A stretch of DNA of 64,000 bases, from NCBI GenBank assembly GCA_030696775.1, contig JAUYRN010000005.1, positions 372,001-436,000 of the forward strand, given 5' to 3'. Of the stretch, positions 18,321-26,046 are shown in pieces; position 1 is the first letter of the stretch; every line of letters begins with the position of its first letter. Source of the stretch: Sulfuricurvum sp. (GTDB lineage: Bacteria > Campylobacterota > Campylobacteria > Campylobacterales > Sulfurimonadaceae). Made by a program: the position numbers and the translations under genes. The notes beneath the pieces are model-generated. The model was not told the DNA's origin. It was given only the letters and a program-made list of their open reading frames with translations, and made no database searches.

Positions 18321-18352
18321 AAATCATCAAAGCTAAGGTTCCCTACTGTTCT
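18317..18352 (-). pseudogene. possible remnant of an nrdB C-terminus (first copy)
   Basis: On the minus strand, overlapping the BLUF stop, the frame reads RTVGNLSFDDF followed by TAA. The last six residues and the stop position match the tail of the clearer nrdB remnant at 18976-19107, although the codons differ. It is very short, so chance cannot be excluded. Confidence 0.3.
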
Positions 18353-18486
18353 TTGGGTCTGTCATCTTTTTTATATTGCTTGACCTTGGATGGAGAATGA
18401 TGTTTGAGATGCTGATCGGGTATTTTCAGATGATCGAGTTTTGTAATAGGCAAAGAGCGTTGTATATTAGGTGCTCCTGCCCTATA
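18343..18486 (-). pseudogene. possible coding remnant, unknown family
   Basis: A minus-strand stretch of 47 open codons ends at a TAG, reading GAPNIQRSLPITKLDHL and later PSKVKQYKKDD. It has a hydrophilic, charged composition typical of a protein C-terminus, but an in-frame stop closes it upstream and there is no start codon with a ribosome site. It may be the tail of a lost gene. I do not recognise it. Confidence 0.22.
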
Positions 18487-18562
18487 TCAACAAACATTAT
18501 CGAGCTACAAACTGTTTGCTTTACAGTGTAAAATACATAAAATACAAATCTTGGAGTTTACT

Positions 18563-18919
18563 ATGCCTCATATCGTTTTAGAAAATATTAATTCGACCCA
18601 AAAAGCGTATGAATCGATTACCCCGTTTTCAGAAAGAATCGAAGGTGGTATTTTAAAAGTGAGTGACAAATATATCAATAGCTCTGCGCAAAGCGCTCTT
18701 ATTGAATCAATCGCGGTTGAAGCTGGAAAAAATCAAACATTTTTTATTCAGCTTTCAGAGAAAAAAACATCCATCACTGTACGGTTATTACCGCTAACCG
18801 ATCCGGAAAAGACACCAGGTGTTAAAACCGTCATGGCTCGCATTGCTAAACAAATCAAAGATTCCGACTCTTCTATTTTTTATGGAAAAACCAATCTTGA
18901 TGAATATCTTCTCCATTAG
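18563..18919 (+). CDS. small hypothetical protein, possibly tautomerase-like
   Basis: A 118-residue soluble protein. The ATG at 18563 has a TTGGAG ribosome site at 18551-18556; the in-frame TTG at 18551 is part of that site and not a start. The sequence starts MPHIVLEN, and the Pro-2 start together with PHxxLE recalls 5-carboxymethyl-2-hydroxymuconate isomerase-like members of the tautomerase superfamily, where Pro-2 is catalytic. Length fits, but the rest (IRLLPLTD-like TVRLLPLTDPEK, ending NLDEYLLH) gives only weak support. It stands alone in a region of gene remnants. Function is unknown. Confidence 0.62.
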   Translation: MPHIVLENINSTQKAYESITPFSERIEGGILKVSDKYINSSAQSALIESIAVEAGKNQTFFIQLSEKKTSITVRLLPLTDPEKTPGVKTVMARIAKQIKDSDSSIFYGKTNLDEYLLH

Positions 18920-18975
18920 AGGTGTCTTTAGATGATGCGGATAGAGGATAAAATAGGTCATCGTGCAAAGAACCT

Positions 18976-19107
18976 CTAAAAGTCGTCAAAACTCAAACTT
19001 CCCTTAGAATAGTTCGTAACAGTTCCCTCGAAGAAGTTGGTTTTCTGGTCATTGAACTTCGAGAAATCATCAACCCTGATGGGATTGGCAACGCGGTGTT
19101 CTTTATT
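18976..19107 (-). pseudogene. 3' fragment of nrdB (ribonucleotide reductase small subunit)
   Basis: Directly after the lipocalin stop, the minus strand encodes 43 residues, from NKEHRVANPIRVDDF through NDQKTNFFEG to KGSLSFDDF and a TAG stop. I recognise this as the C-terminal tail of a class Ia ribonucleotide reductase small subunit (NrdB) of epsilonproteobacterial type, the part that docks the large subunit. The body of the gene is absent: an in-frame TAA at 19108-19110 closes it and no start exists. The residues are well preserved, so the duplication or truncation is probably recent, or the piece was carried here by an insertion at the end of nrdB. Confidence 0.72.
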
Positions 19108-19111
19108 TTAG

Positions 19112-19630
19112 TTATGGCTGCTGTGTCGTCCAATAGAGTTTACTGGCGTCGTATCCAAGATCTGGCAAACGGTTAAGAATCGATTTTTTATCTGCATCAC
19201 TGAGAACTTTTGTTCTGCTGAGTATCCAAAGATATTTACGGCTAGGATCGCCTACAACACTGTATTGATAGTTGTCTCCCAGCATCAACACCCAATAATC
19301 TCCATAAAAAGGACGAAAAAAGCTCACTTCGAGCTTGCTGTTATTGCTGTCTTTGAGTGCGTAGGCTCGACCGTTTGCTTCACCGCTTTGGACGCCGTTT
19401 GTATCAAAACATCGGTTGGTAACGGCTATATAGTCCTCTTTACCAACGTATTGGGCAGTTGCTCCTGCGCATCCTGTTTCAAAACGGTTTTCATAACGGG
19501 CAATTTCGATCCATTTTCCGCTGTAGCGTTCTAGATCAACGCGTTCGACGGTGGCAAGAGGAGCGGATGGAGTTTTAGAGCATCCACTTAAAAAGATCAA
19601 TATCGTTAGGGCTAAATAAACTATTTTCAT
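19112..19630 (-). CDS. blc: bacterial lipocalin (Blc-like) lipoprotein
   Basis: A 172-residue outer-membrane lipoprotein: signal peptide with lipobox LSGC (lipidated Cys at about residue 17), then a lipocalin beta-barrel. The first structurally conserved region is RYSGKWIEIARYENRFETGC, with the invariant G-x-W. The second includes GDYWVLMLGDNYQYSVVGDPSRKYLWILSRT and the third RT-containing strand is present. Blc proteins bind fatty acids and lysophospholipids in the envelope. It lies 11 bases downstream of the broken glutathione peroxidase gene on the same strand and immediately precedes the nrdB fragment, within a zone of decayed genes. It appears intact. Confidence 0.9.
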   Translation of the reverse strand: MKIVYLALTILIFLSGCSKTPSAPLATVERVDLERYSGKWIEIARYENRFETGCAGATAQYVGKEDYIAVTNRCFDTNGVQSGEANGRAYALKDSNNSKLEVSFFRPFYGDYWVLMLGDNYQYSVVGDPSRKYLWILSRTKVLSDADKKSILNRLPDLGYDASKLYWTTQQP

Positions 19631-19641
19631 AAGGTCTCCAT

Positions 19642-20180
19642 TTAGAGAAGTTTTTCGATGTCTGAAGCTATCGATTCAGGGGATGTCGAGGGAGCATAAC
19701 GCTTGATGACTTTTCCCTTTTGATCGACAAGAAATTTTGTAAAATTCCATTTAATCGCTTCACTTCCTAAAATCCCTTTCGCATTTTGTTTTAGATGGGT
19801 GTACAGTGGATGAGCATTGTTTCCGTTTACATCGATTTTTGCAAACATTGGAAAGGTTACGCCATAGCTTATACGGCAAAAGTTTTCGATCCCTTTTTCA
19901 TCCAGCGGTTCTTGTCCAGCAAACTGATTGCATGGGATTCCTTTTCTTGAATTTATAAAAAGTATAATAAGGATTAGAGTTTTTCTAACCCCTCCAACTG
20001 CGGCGTAAATCCGCATCCGCTTGCGGTGTTGACAATTAGCAAGACTTTACCCTTGTACGGTGCCAAAATGGTTTTTTCATGATGAATGGTGACGACTTCA
20101 AAATCGTAAAGTGACTGGGTTGGTGTTGCCATAAGTGTACTCCATGTAGTGATTAATAGGATAAAACGTTTCAATTTCAT
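19642..20180 (-). pseudogene. frameshifted glutathione peroxidase-like gene
   Basis: Two minus-strand frames together make one glutathione peroxidase. The first (20180 down to about 19974) has a signal peptide, SLYDFEVVTIHHEK, YKGKVLLIVNTASGCGFTPQ with the peroxidatic Cys, and stops after LEGLEKL. The second continues in another frame with IPCNQFAGQEP, YGVTFPMFAKIDVNG and IKWNFTKFLVDQKG to the normal end. Between LEKL and the PCNQF motif there are 38 bases where 39 would keep frame, so one base is missing, and the residues there match the family poorly, which hints at more than one change. It is either a pseudogene or an assembly error. Surrounding decay favours a true pseudogene. Confidence 0.8.
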
Positions 20181-20402
20181 AGATGAGCCTTTTTTATTTA
20201 ACTATTTAGTATTGCCCTAAAACCTACTGTAAGACCTTGAGGATAAAAGTAGGTAAATAATAGTGGTTTAGACCTTTGATTAAAACTTTATCCATGCTTT
20301 GCTGGATAATACGTTTATACTTAGTAGAACTATACTTTTTTCATTCAGTTTTTTGTACCATATTTTTGTTTTTTGATAATCTTGGCATAGGTTGGTGTTT
20401 AG

Positions 20403-20640
20403 TCAACAAAAAACAATAATTCCATATTCTTTGAGCAGCTCTATGTGCGAATAAGAGGTATATTGGCTTCCTCGAACGGTATGCTAGATCAGTCCATGAA
20501 CGTGAGTTCGCTTTTTTAACGCCATAAACAGAGCATCATTGACAAGAGTAGCTGTCATATGGGCATACATTGAGCAACCGATAATACGTCGGGAATATAG
20601 ATCGATAACAGTTGCTAAATATTCGCCAATGCACAGCTGA
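20403..20640 (-). pseudogene. IS3-family transposase (DDE/rve) remnant
   Basis: The minus strand encodes a piece of an IS3-family OrfB: GEYLATVIDLYSRRIIG, then MTATLVNDALFMALKKR, then VRGSQYTS and ELLKEYGII. These match the catalytic-core pattern around the first and second acidic residues (VIDLYSRRIVG and HSDRGSQYTS); here the second reads HTVRGSQY and the catalytic Asp is lost. A stop interrupts it before that motif (GLI then stop) and another ends it. No inverted repeats were seen, so this is a non-functional fragment. Boundaries are approximate. Confidence 0.75.
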
Positions 20641-20663
20641 TTAGGCTGTGATGCATAAAAATC

Positions 20664-20889
20664 TTATTTCAATCGATTGGGTGAGATGGCATAGTGGAGC
20701 TTTTTATGATAAACTCCCGTGCTCTCGAAACCGACGCTATCAATGTTTTTTAAGTGAAGAAATTGAATAATATCGTAGAAACCATTTTCATCATTACTAA
20801 AAATGTCGAATGTTGGATTGTTATTTTTATAAAATGCAAACATCAAGTGTAAGTTTAGAAACGTCTATACCACATACGTTAGTCGTTGG
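20664..20889 (-). pseudogene. IS110-family transposase N-terminal remnant
   Basis: The minus strand begins with VCGIDVSKLTLDV, the DEDD-transposase signature of IS110/IS1111 elements. It runs into a stop and continues in another frame with YKNNNPTFDIFSNDENGF, then LKNIDSVGFESTGVYHKKL, where ESTGVYH is the second DEDD motif. It stops soon after. The element is frameshifted and truncated to about the first 70 residues. It adjoins the IS3 remnant, and both lie in the same orientation. Confidence 0.72.
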
Positions 20890-21100
20890 AATACATTTAT
20901 TTTCTATATGAGTTCAAGGGCTCTGAATTACTAGGTTATTAAAGAGGTACTACTTTAAGTTTGAGATCAAAAGTCTCTAAAAGGGGTACGTATTCTTCAT
21001 AAATAGTTTAAGTTATTAAAAAAATAAATCTAGCTAATAAAAGCAAGATTTAAGTAATCAGTAAAATGTATCAATCGCATTTATAGAAAAAGGGGTAACA

Positions 21101-21574
21101 TTGGCAACAGCTAAAGTTCAAGAGGATGATAAAAATTTATTGCAGATGGTCAATAACCAGCAAGACAGTTTAATAACGCATAACAAAGTAAACACGGCTT
21201 TTAGTGGTGAGGTAGTAAAGCTTGAACACGGAAGTGCGACAGTAGAACTTGAAACTATAGAAGTTATGAGAGCTGATGAGTTAGGATTGGTACATGGCGG
21301 GTTTATCTTCAGTGCAGCTGATTTTGCAGCAATGGCAGCAGTAAATGAGCCCAATGTTGTTTTGGCATCATCAAGCTGTTTATTCTTATCCCCTGTACGA
21401 GTAGGAGATAAGGTTACTTTTGAAGCAATAGAACATCAAAAAGAGGGGCGTAAACGTACCGTGAGTGTCAAAGGATATGTTCATGAGATAAAAGTCTTTG
21501 AGGGTGACTTTAAAACGGTCATTACGGAGCGTCACATTCTTCGCCTTGATTTACTTAAAAATATAGAAGAGTAA
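21101..21574 (+). CDS. hotdog-fold thioesterase-like protein
   Basis: A 157-residue protein with a 4HBT/PaaI-type hotdog domain (about residues 30-150): the central helix region LGLVHGGFIFSAADFAAMAAVN, followed by strands SSSCLFLSPVRVGDKVTFEA and KRTVSVKGYVHEIKVFEGDFKTVI. The VHGG motif is the usual active-site entrance. The start is TTG at 21101 with a good AAAAGGGG ribosome site six bases upstream; the next ATG (21146) would cut into the protein and has no site. It probably hydrolyses an acyl-CoA or acyl-ACP, substrate unknown. A perfect hairpin follows the stop. Confidence 0.8.
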   Translation: MATAKVQEDDKNLLQMVNNQQDSLITHNKVNTAFSGEVVKLEHGSATVELETIEVMRADELGLVHGGFIFSAADFAAMAAVNEPNVVLASSSCLFLSPVRVGDKVTFEAIEHQKEGRKRTVSVKGYVHEIKVFEGDFKTVITERHILRLDLLKNIEE

Positions 21575-21588
21575 GAGATTGATGTTTT

Positions 21589-21618
21589 ACATTAAAACGG
21601 ATGCATTCGTTTTAATGT
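21589..21618. terminator. perfect 11-bp hairpin, terminator-like, copy 1 of a recurring structure
   Basis: ACATTAAAACG and CGTTTTAATGT form an 11-bp perfect stem around the loop GATGCATT, 15 bases after the hotdog gene stop. There is no U-run directly after. A second hairpin with the same loop frame and compensatory base changes lies at 41469-41496. Confidence 0.6.
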
Positions 21619-21703
21619 CAGGTACAAATGTCTCTACAACCCCCTAAAGCTACCATCATCTTTTGGATGCTGAAAAGTAATATATTGTTTGTACTTGGTG
21701 AAA

Positions 21704-22297
21704 TTAAAGCATACGCAACCAGTAATCTGCATTGCGTTGTTCGTTAAAGAGCGTTGTACTTCCTCCATGCCCTGGATAAAGGGTTTTGTCGTCTTTCAAT
21801 AACTTCATTTTTTCCAAACTTTTTTTCATATCAGACGGGCTTGAATAGGGAAAGTCGTATCGACCAATGGAATTATGAAACAAAAAATCGCCGCTAAACA
21901 TTACATCCCCAATCTCAATCATAGAACATCCCGGACAATGCCCCGGAAAGTGATGAAACTTTACCTCAATCCCCTCTAAATCAAACGTTACATCACCATC
22001 CACTTCAACATCAGGGTACGAAGCAGGTAAATCAGGCATAAAAGTGCTGTTGGTGAGAAGAGGAATATCACCTTTAGGTGTATAGAGGGGAACGTTTAAT
22101 TTTTCTTTGAGCTCTTGGTTGCTCCATACGTGGTCAAAATGTCCGTGGGTATTGAGAATTGCGATGGGATTGGTGACATTTGCCATCACCCACTTAGTTG
22201 CTCCGACACCTGGATCGATGATAATATCTTTGCCCTCTATGTTGACGATATAGCAATTTGTCTGATACTCGCCCATTGGTTGTTTTAGGATTTGCAT
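21704..22297 (-). CDS. metallo-beta-lactamase fold hydrolase, glyoxalase II-like
   Basis: A protein of about 197 residues from the ATG at 22297 (MQILKQPMGEYQTNCYI); the frame is open to 22321 but the extra lysine-rich residues are not family-like. Zinc ligands are in THGHFDH, the following HFPGHCPGCS, the FSGDFLFHNSIGRYDFP region and the final YPGHGGSTT. This is the short, single-domain GloB-like type (YcbL family) that hydrolyses S-lactoylglutathione or related thioesters, or acts on sulfur compounds in some lineages. It is divergent from the DUF455 gene with a very short intergenic region. Confidence 0.88.
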   Translation of the reverse strand: MQILKQPMGEYQTNCYIVNIEGKDIIIDPGVGATKWVMANVTNPIAILNTHGHFDHVWSNQELKEKLNVPLYTPKGDIPLLTNSTFMPDLPASYPDVEVDGDVTFDLEGIEVKFHHFPGHCPGCSMIEIGDVMFSGDFLFHNSIGRYDFPYSSPSDMKKSLEKMKLLKDDKTLYPGHGGSTTLFNEQRNADYWLRML

Positions 22298-22341
22298 TTT
22301 ATTACTTCTTTTTTTAATCAAATTCTAGCATAATTACGAAT

Positions 22342-23154
22342 ATGGAACTTTACTCAACACTGGAAACAATTTTAACGGCTCCTTCTTCAGCTGAAAAAAT
22401 ACAAATTTTTAAAAGCTTTTATGCCGTGTATCTTCACGGAGATGTAACACGAGATAGTACGTCACCAATAATAGTATTTACTCATCCTTCTTATCATGGT
22501 TTTTGTACGGTAATCGACCCAAAAGAGATTGTTAAACGGCAAAAATTAGGGGGTACTCGAGGTCAAATACAACTTTTGCATTCGATTGCGCATATAGAAT
22601 ACAGTGCCATTGATTTGGCGCTGGATGCGGTGTATCGATTCCGTGATGTTGGGGATGAATTTAATGATGATTGGCTAAAAGTTGCGGATGATGAGGTGCG
22701 TCATTTTCTGATGATTGAAGGATTGTTGCAGGAATTAGGAAGTTTTTATGGGGAATATCCTGTCCATAACGGATTGTTCGAAGCATCCGTCAATACAGTG
22801 AATTTATTGGAACGTATGGCAGTAATCCCACGCTATTTAGAAGCAAATGGTTTGGATGCAACACCACTTATTGTGAGCAAACTGGAACCTCTGAAAACGA
22901 ATCCGATGGTTGGAAAAATTATTCAAGCATTGCAGGTAATATTGGATGAGGAAATTGACCATGTTCACAGAGGTGACCGATGGTTTAAAGTGGCGTGTGA
23001 GCGTGAGAAGATTCATCCGGATGTTTATTTTGATATAATTGAGCATCATTATCCAAGCAGTTTTCCTCGTAAAGTTGGGGTCAATTGTGAGGCGAGAGTA
23101 TCTGCAGGATTTAGTGTAGATGAACTGAAACGCATTTCGTTAGTTTTATGTTAA
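22342..23154 (+). CDS. DUF455 ferritin-like protein
   Basis: A 270-residue protein of the DUF455 family, a ferritin-like four-helix fold. Possible di-iron ligands are visible as HSIAHIEYSAIDLALDA (E and H on one helix), DDEVRHFLMIEGLLQELG and DEEIDHVHRGDRWFK. The KLGGTRGQIQLLHSIAHIE motif is characteristic. From general knowledge the fold is related to MiaE-type tRNA hydroxylases, but the substrate of DUF455 proteins is not established. The length is normal for the family. It lies 60 bases upstream of nadE on the same strand. Confidence 0.85.
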   Translation: MELYSTLETILTAPSSAEKIQIFKSFYAVYLHGDVTRDSTSPIIVFTHPSYHGFCTVIDPKEIVKRQKLGGTRGQIQLLHSIAHIEYSAIDLALDAVYRFRDVGDEFNDDWLKVADDEVRHFLMIEGLLQELGSFYGEYPVHNGLFEASVNTVNLLERMAVIPRYLEANGLDATPLIVSKLEPLKTNPMVGKIIQALQVILDEEIDHVHRGDRWFKVACEREKIHPDVYFDIIEHHYPSSFPRKVGVNCEARVSAGFSVDELKRISLVLC

Positions 23155-23214
23155 CAACTTAACGCAAAAAATTAGTTATAATGCAAATAGTTAAAATTTC
23201 AATAAGGTGTTTGT

Positions 23215-24015
23215 GTGAACAAGTATGAATTAATCAGCCGTCATTTAGTCGGTTTTTTACAATCAGAAGTTTACAAAACTGGCTTTAAAAAAGTAGTAAT
23301 TGGGCTTAGTGGCGGGCTTGATTCGGCTGTTGTGGCAGTATTAGCGCATAAAGCATTCGAAAATGATTTGCTGTGCGTAAAAATGCCCTCGCACTATTCA
23401 TCGCAAAGCTCTCTGAATGATGCCGATGCCTTGTGTGCAACGTTTGGACTGCGGTGTGAGACGCAGAGCATTGAACCCATGTTACGTGCGTATCAAAGTG
23501 CTGATATGTCACCTCTTCGAGTTGGGAATCTCTCAGCTAGGTTACGAATGGTGACACTGTTTGATATTTCTGCCCGCGAGAATGCTTTAGTATTGGGTAC
23601 AAGCAATAAGAGTGAATTGATGCTTGGCTACGGGACACTTTATGGTGATTTGGCGAGTGCGTTGAATCCCATCGGTGATTTGTACAAAACCGAAGTGTTT
23701 GAGCTCGCACACTATTTAGGTGTAAACGACGCGATACTTTCTAAACCTCCTTCTGCAGATTTATGGGAAGGGCAAAGCGATGAGAATGAGATTGGCTATC
23801 CATACTCTGATCTTGATCGTGTGTTAAAGCTGTACGTTGAATCACGTTTGACGCGCGATGAATTATTAGAGAGTGGCGAAAAAAGTGAATTAGTAGAGTT
23901 AATTATTCGTAAAATTTATCAAAATCAGTTCAAACGGAAGATGCCGATTATCGCAAAATTGACATCCCGTACCCTTAATCATGATTTTAATTATCCAAGA
24001 GATATAACCCAATGA
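23215..24015 (+). CDS. nadE: NH3-dependent NAD+ synthetase
   Basis: A 266-residue enzyme making NAD+ from deamido-NAD+, ATP and ammonia, the last step of NAD biosynthesis. The PP-loop is VVIGLSGGLDSAVVAVLA near the N-terminus; the second motif LGTSNKSELMLGYGTLYGD and the KPPSADLWEGQSDENEIGYPY stretch are family hallmarks. There is no glutaminase domain, so ammonia is the nitrogen source, as in the other small bacterial NadE proteins. The start is GTG at 23215 with an AAGGTG-type site just upstream. It leads a tightly packed run with the DegT-like gene, lpxK and argB. Confidence 0.95.
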   Translation: MNKYELISRHLVGFLQSEVYKTGFKKVVIGLSGGLDSAVVAVLAHKAFENDLLCVKMPSHYSSQSSLNDADALCATFGLRCETQSIEPMLRAYQSADMSPLRVGNLSARLRMVTLFDISARENALVLGTSNKSELMLGYGTLYGDLASALNPIGDLYKTEVFELAHYLGVNDAILSKPPSADLWEGQSDENEIGYPYSDLDRVLKLYVESRLTRDELLESGEKSELVELIIRKIYQNQFKRKMPIIAKLTSRTLNHDFNYPRDITQ

Positions 24016-24025
24016 GGAGCATACA

Positions 24026-25144
24026 ATGAGTATTCCATTTTTTAGAGTAGAAGTAGGCGGAGACGAACGTGAAAAGATAGATGAAGTATTTGATGGGGAA
24101 GCCCCAAATATTATTGAAGATTTAGAGTCTGCTTTTGAATCGTATATTGGTGCAACATATGCCCTTTCAACGTCTCACGGTACGTCCGCACTTCATTTAG
24201 CAATGTTGGCGATTGATTTGAAACGCGGTGACAAAGTATTGTGTTCAATTAATGCGTATCCTTCTGTTCCTGAAGTAGTACGTCATTTTGATGCGGAGCC
24301 GACGTTTATTGATATTTATCCGGATCTTTTTACGATTGACTTGGATAAGCTTGAAGCTTATTTACATGAGCATAAATCCAAAAAACTTAAAGCAGTTATC
24401 GTATCACACATTGCAGGGCAAAGTATTGATTTAGATCGCTTGTATGGTATTGCAAAGACGTATGATGTGAAGATTATCGAAGATGCTGCTGATGCATTGG
24501 GCGCTACGTATAAAGGTAAAAAAATCGGTTCTACGGGTGCAGATATTACCTGCTTTGATTTTAGCCCTCATTTACGTCGTAATGTCTGCAATGGCGGAAT
24601 GATGGTAAGTGATGATGAAGATATTATTGAGCGAGCTAAATCGTTACGTCATCATGCCCTTGAGCTAGACGATGATTCATTAGGTTATGTGTATGACGTG
24701 ACGGATATCGGAAGTCAGTATACGATCAGTCCTCTTGATGCAGCGGTTATTTTAGTACAGCTTGAAAAGCAAGACGAGATTATTGAACGCCAACAAGAGA
24801 TTGCGGCAATTTTTAATGAAAGATTGGCAGATGCTCCTCATATTACATTGCCGGTTGTAGAACAAGATCACAGCTTTTCGCTTTACATTGTAAAAATCGA
24901 TAAGAATCGTGACTCGTTTGCACGTGAGCTTAAAGAACGCGGAATTGAAACAGGATTACATTATATTCCTCTTCATTTACTCAGTTATTATAAAGCAAAA
25001 TATTCATTACGTATTAACGACTTTCCGGTTGCGTTACGTAATTACAGTCAAGTTCTCTCTATCCCTAACTACGCAGCGTTGAGCGATGCTGAAGTTGAAG
25101 AGATTTGTGATGCCATATTAGATGTGGCCGCAACACGCGTTTGA
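24026..25144 (+). CDS. DegT/DnrJ/EryC1/StrS-family PLP protein lacking the catalytic lysine
   Basis: A 372-residue fold-type I PLP protein. The N-terminal GTSALHLAMLA (phosphate-binding), IIEDAADALGA with D153 that pairs with the pyridine nitrogen, and the C-terminal HYIPLHLLSYYK are normal. The loop that should read SFHPTKN..GEGG reads CFDFSPHLRRNVCNGG (176-191): aligned on the phenylalanines and the GG, the Schiff-base lysine position is L183, with H182 next to it. It is therefore unlikely to be a normal sugar aminotransferase. A His-for-Lys replacement is known in the dehydratase ColD, so a non-transaminase reaction is conceivable. It is 10 bases from nadE and overlaps lpxK by 4 bases. Confidence 0.85.
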   Translation: MSIPFFRVEVGGDEREKIDEVFDGEAPNIIEDLESAFESYIGATYALSTSHGTSALHLAMLAIDLKRGDKVLCSINAYPSVPEVVRHFDAEPTFIDIYPDLFTIDLDKLEAYLHEHKSKKLKAVIVSHIAGQSIDLDRLYGIAKTYDVKIIEDAADALGATYKGKKIGSTGADITCFDFSPHLRRNVCNGGMMVSDDEDIIERAKSLRHHALELDDDSLGYVYDVTDIGSQYTISPLDAAVILVQLEKQDEIIERQQEIAAIFNERLADAPHITLPVVEQDHSFSLYIVKIDKNRDSFARELKERGIETGLHYIPLHLLSYYKAKYSLRINDFPVALRNYSQVLSIPNYAALSDAEVEEICDAILDVAATRV

Positions 25145-26046
25145 AGCGTTTAGCTGTTTTATGGGGTGAGCAGTATCTCTATCACCCCACTTTATTTCAA
25201 AAAATACTTTCCCTTTTACTTTTGCCGTTTAGTTGGCTTTATTGTCTCCTTGCTTTTATTCGCTACTCACGAAGTACTCCTATAAATTTGGGAATTCGTG
25301 TGGTTAGTATTGGCAATCTAACGGTGGGTGGAAGCGGAAAAACTCCTTTAACCATCGAGCTTGCTAAGCATTTTTCCAAACCAGCTATTATTTTACGTGG
25401 ATATGGTAGAAAGAGCAAAGGGATGATTGTGGTCAAAGATCGCGATATTTTATGCGATTTTCAAAAAAGCGGCGATGAGGCGATGGTGTATGCGCAAAGT
25501 CTTTCTCATGCGGTCGTCATTGTGTGTGAAAGTCGTGAACATGGTATTTCTGAAGCTTTGGCTATGGGATGCGAGATGGTATTTTTGGATGATGGCTACG
25601 GGAAGCATGGCATTGAAAAACTTGATATTCTCATAGAAGTAAAAACTCCTAATACTTTTTGTCTTCCTAGCGGACCTTATCGTGAAAAACTATGGAGCAG
25701 TAAATCGGTGATCATGGTACGAGAAGAAAAAACCTTTAAACGTCATGTTGACATTAAGGATCCAACTTCTAAAATGGTTTTGGTAACGGCTATCGCACGA
25801 CCAGAGCGACTGGATGTGTACTTGCCGGAGGTAGTAGAAAAAGTCTATTTTGAGGATCATCATTTTTTTACTCAATGGGAACTGGAAGCGATCGTTAAAC
25901 GTACCGGAGCGACAAGTCTCTTGGTAACTTCAAAAGACTTTGTTAAAATGTCATCTTTTAATCTCAATCTCTCTATTTTAGAACTCACATTAGAACTTGA
26001 TGAGAGTTTGATTACTACTGTAAAGGATTATGTACATGCTACGTAA
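25141..26046 (+). CDS. lpxK: tetraacyldisaccharide 4'-kinase
   Basis: A 301-residue inner-membrane-associated kinase that adds the 4'-phosphate to the lipid A precursor. The N-terminal hydrophobic stretch (LLLLPFSWLYCLLAFI) anchors it; the P-loop is SIGNLTVGGSGKTPLTIELA; IILRGYGRKSKG and VFLDDGYGKHGIEKLDILIE are LpxK signatures. The start is TTG at 25141, overlapping the previous stop. At the 3' end it overlaps argB by a few bases. At about 300 residues it is slightly shorter than the E. coli enzyme, as usual in epsilonproteobacteria. Confidence 0.93.
   Translation: MKRLAVLWGEQYLYHPTLFQKILSLLLLPFSWLYCLLAFIRYSRSTPINLGIRVVSIGNLTVGGSGKTPLTIELAKHFSKPAIILRGYGRKSKGMIVVKDRDILCDFQKSGDEAMVYAQSLSHAVVIVCESREHGISEALAMGCEMVFLDDGYGKHGIEKLDILIEVKTPNTFCLPSGPYREKLWSSKSVIMVREEKTFKRHVDIKDPTSKMVLVTAIARPERLDVYLPEVVEKVYFEDHHFFTQWELEAIVKRTGATSLLVTSKDFVKMSSFNLNLSILELTLELDESLITTVKDYVHAT

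Noticed and set aside
19265-19534. Plus-strand frame opposite the lipocalin
   Set aside because: It is the antisense of a well-recognised gene, with no family similarity or ribosome site.
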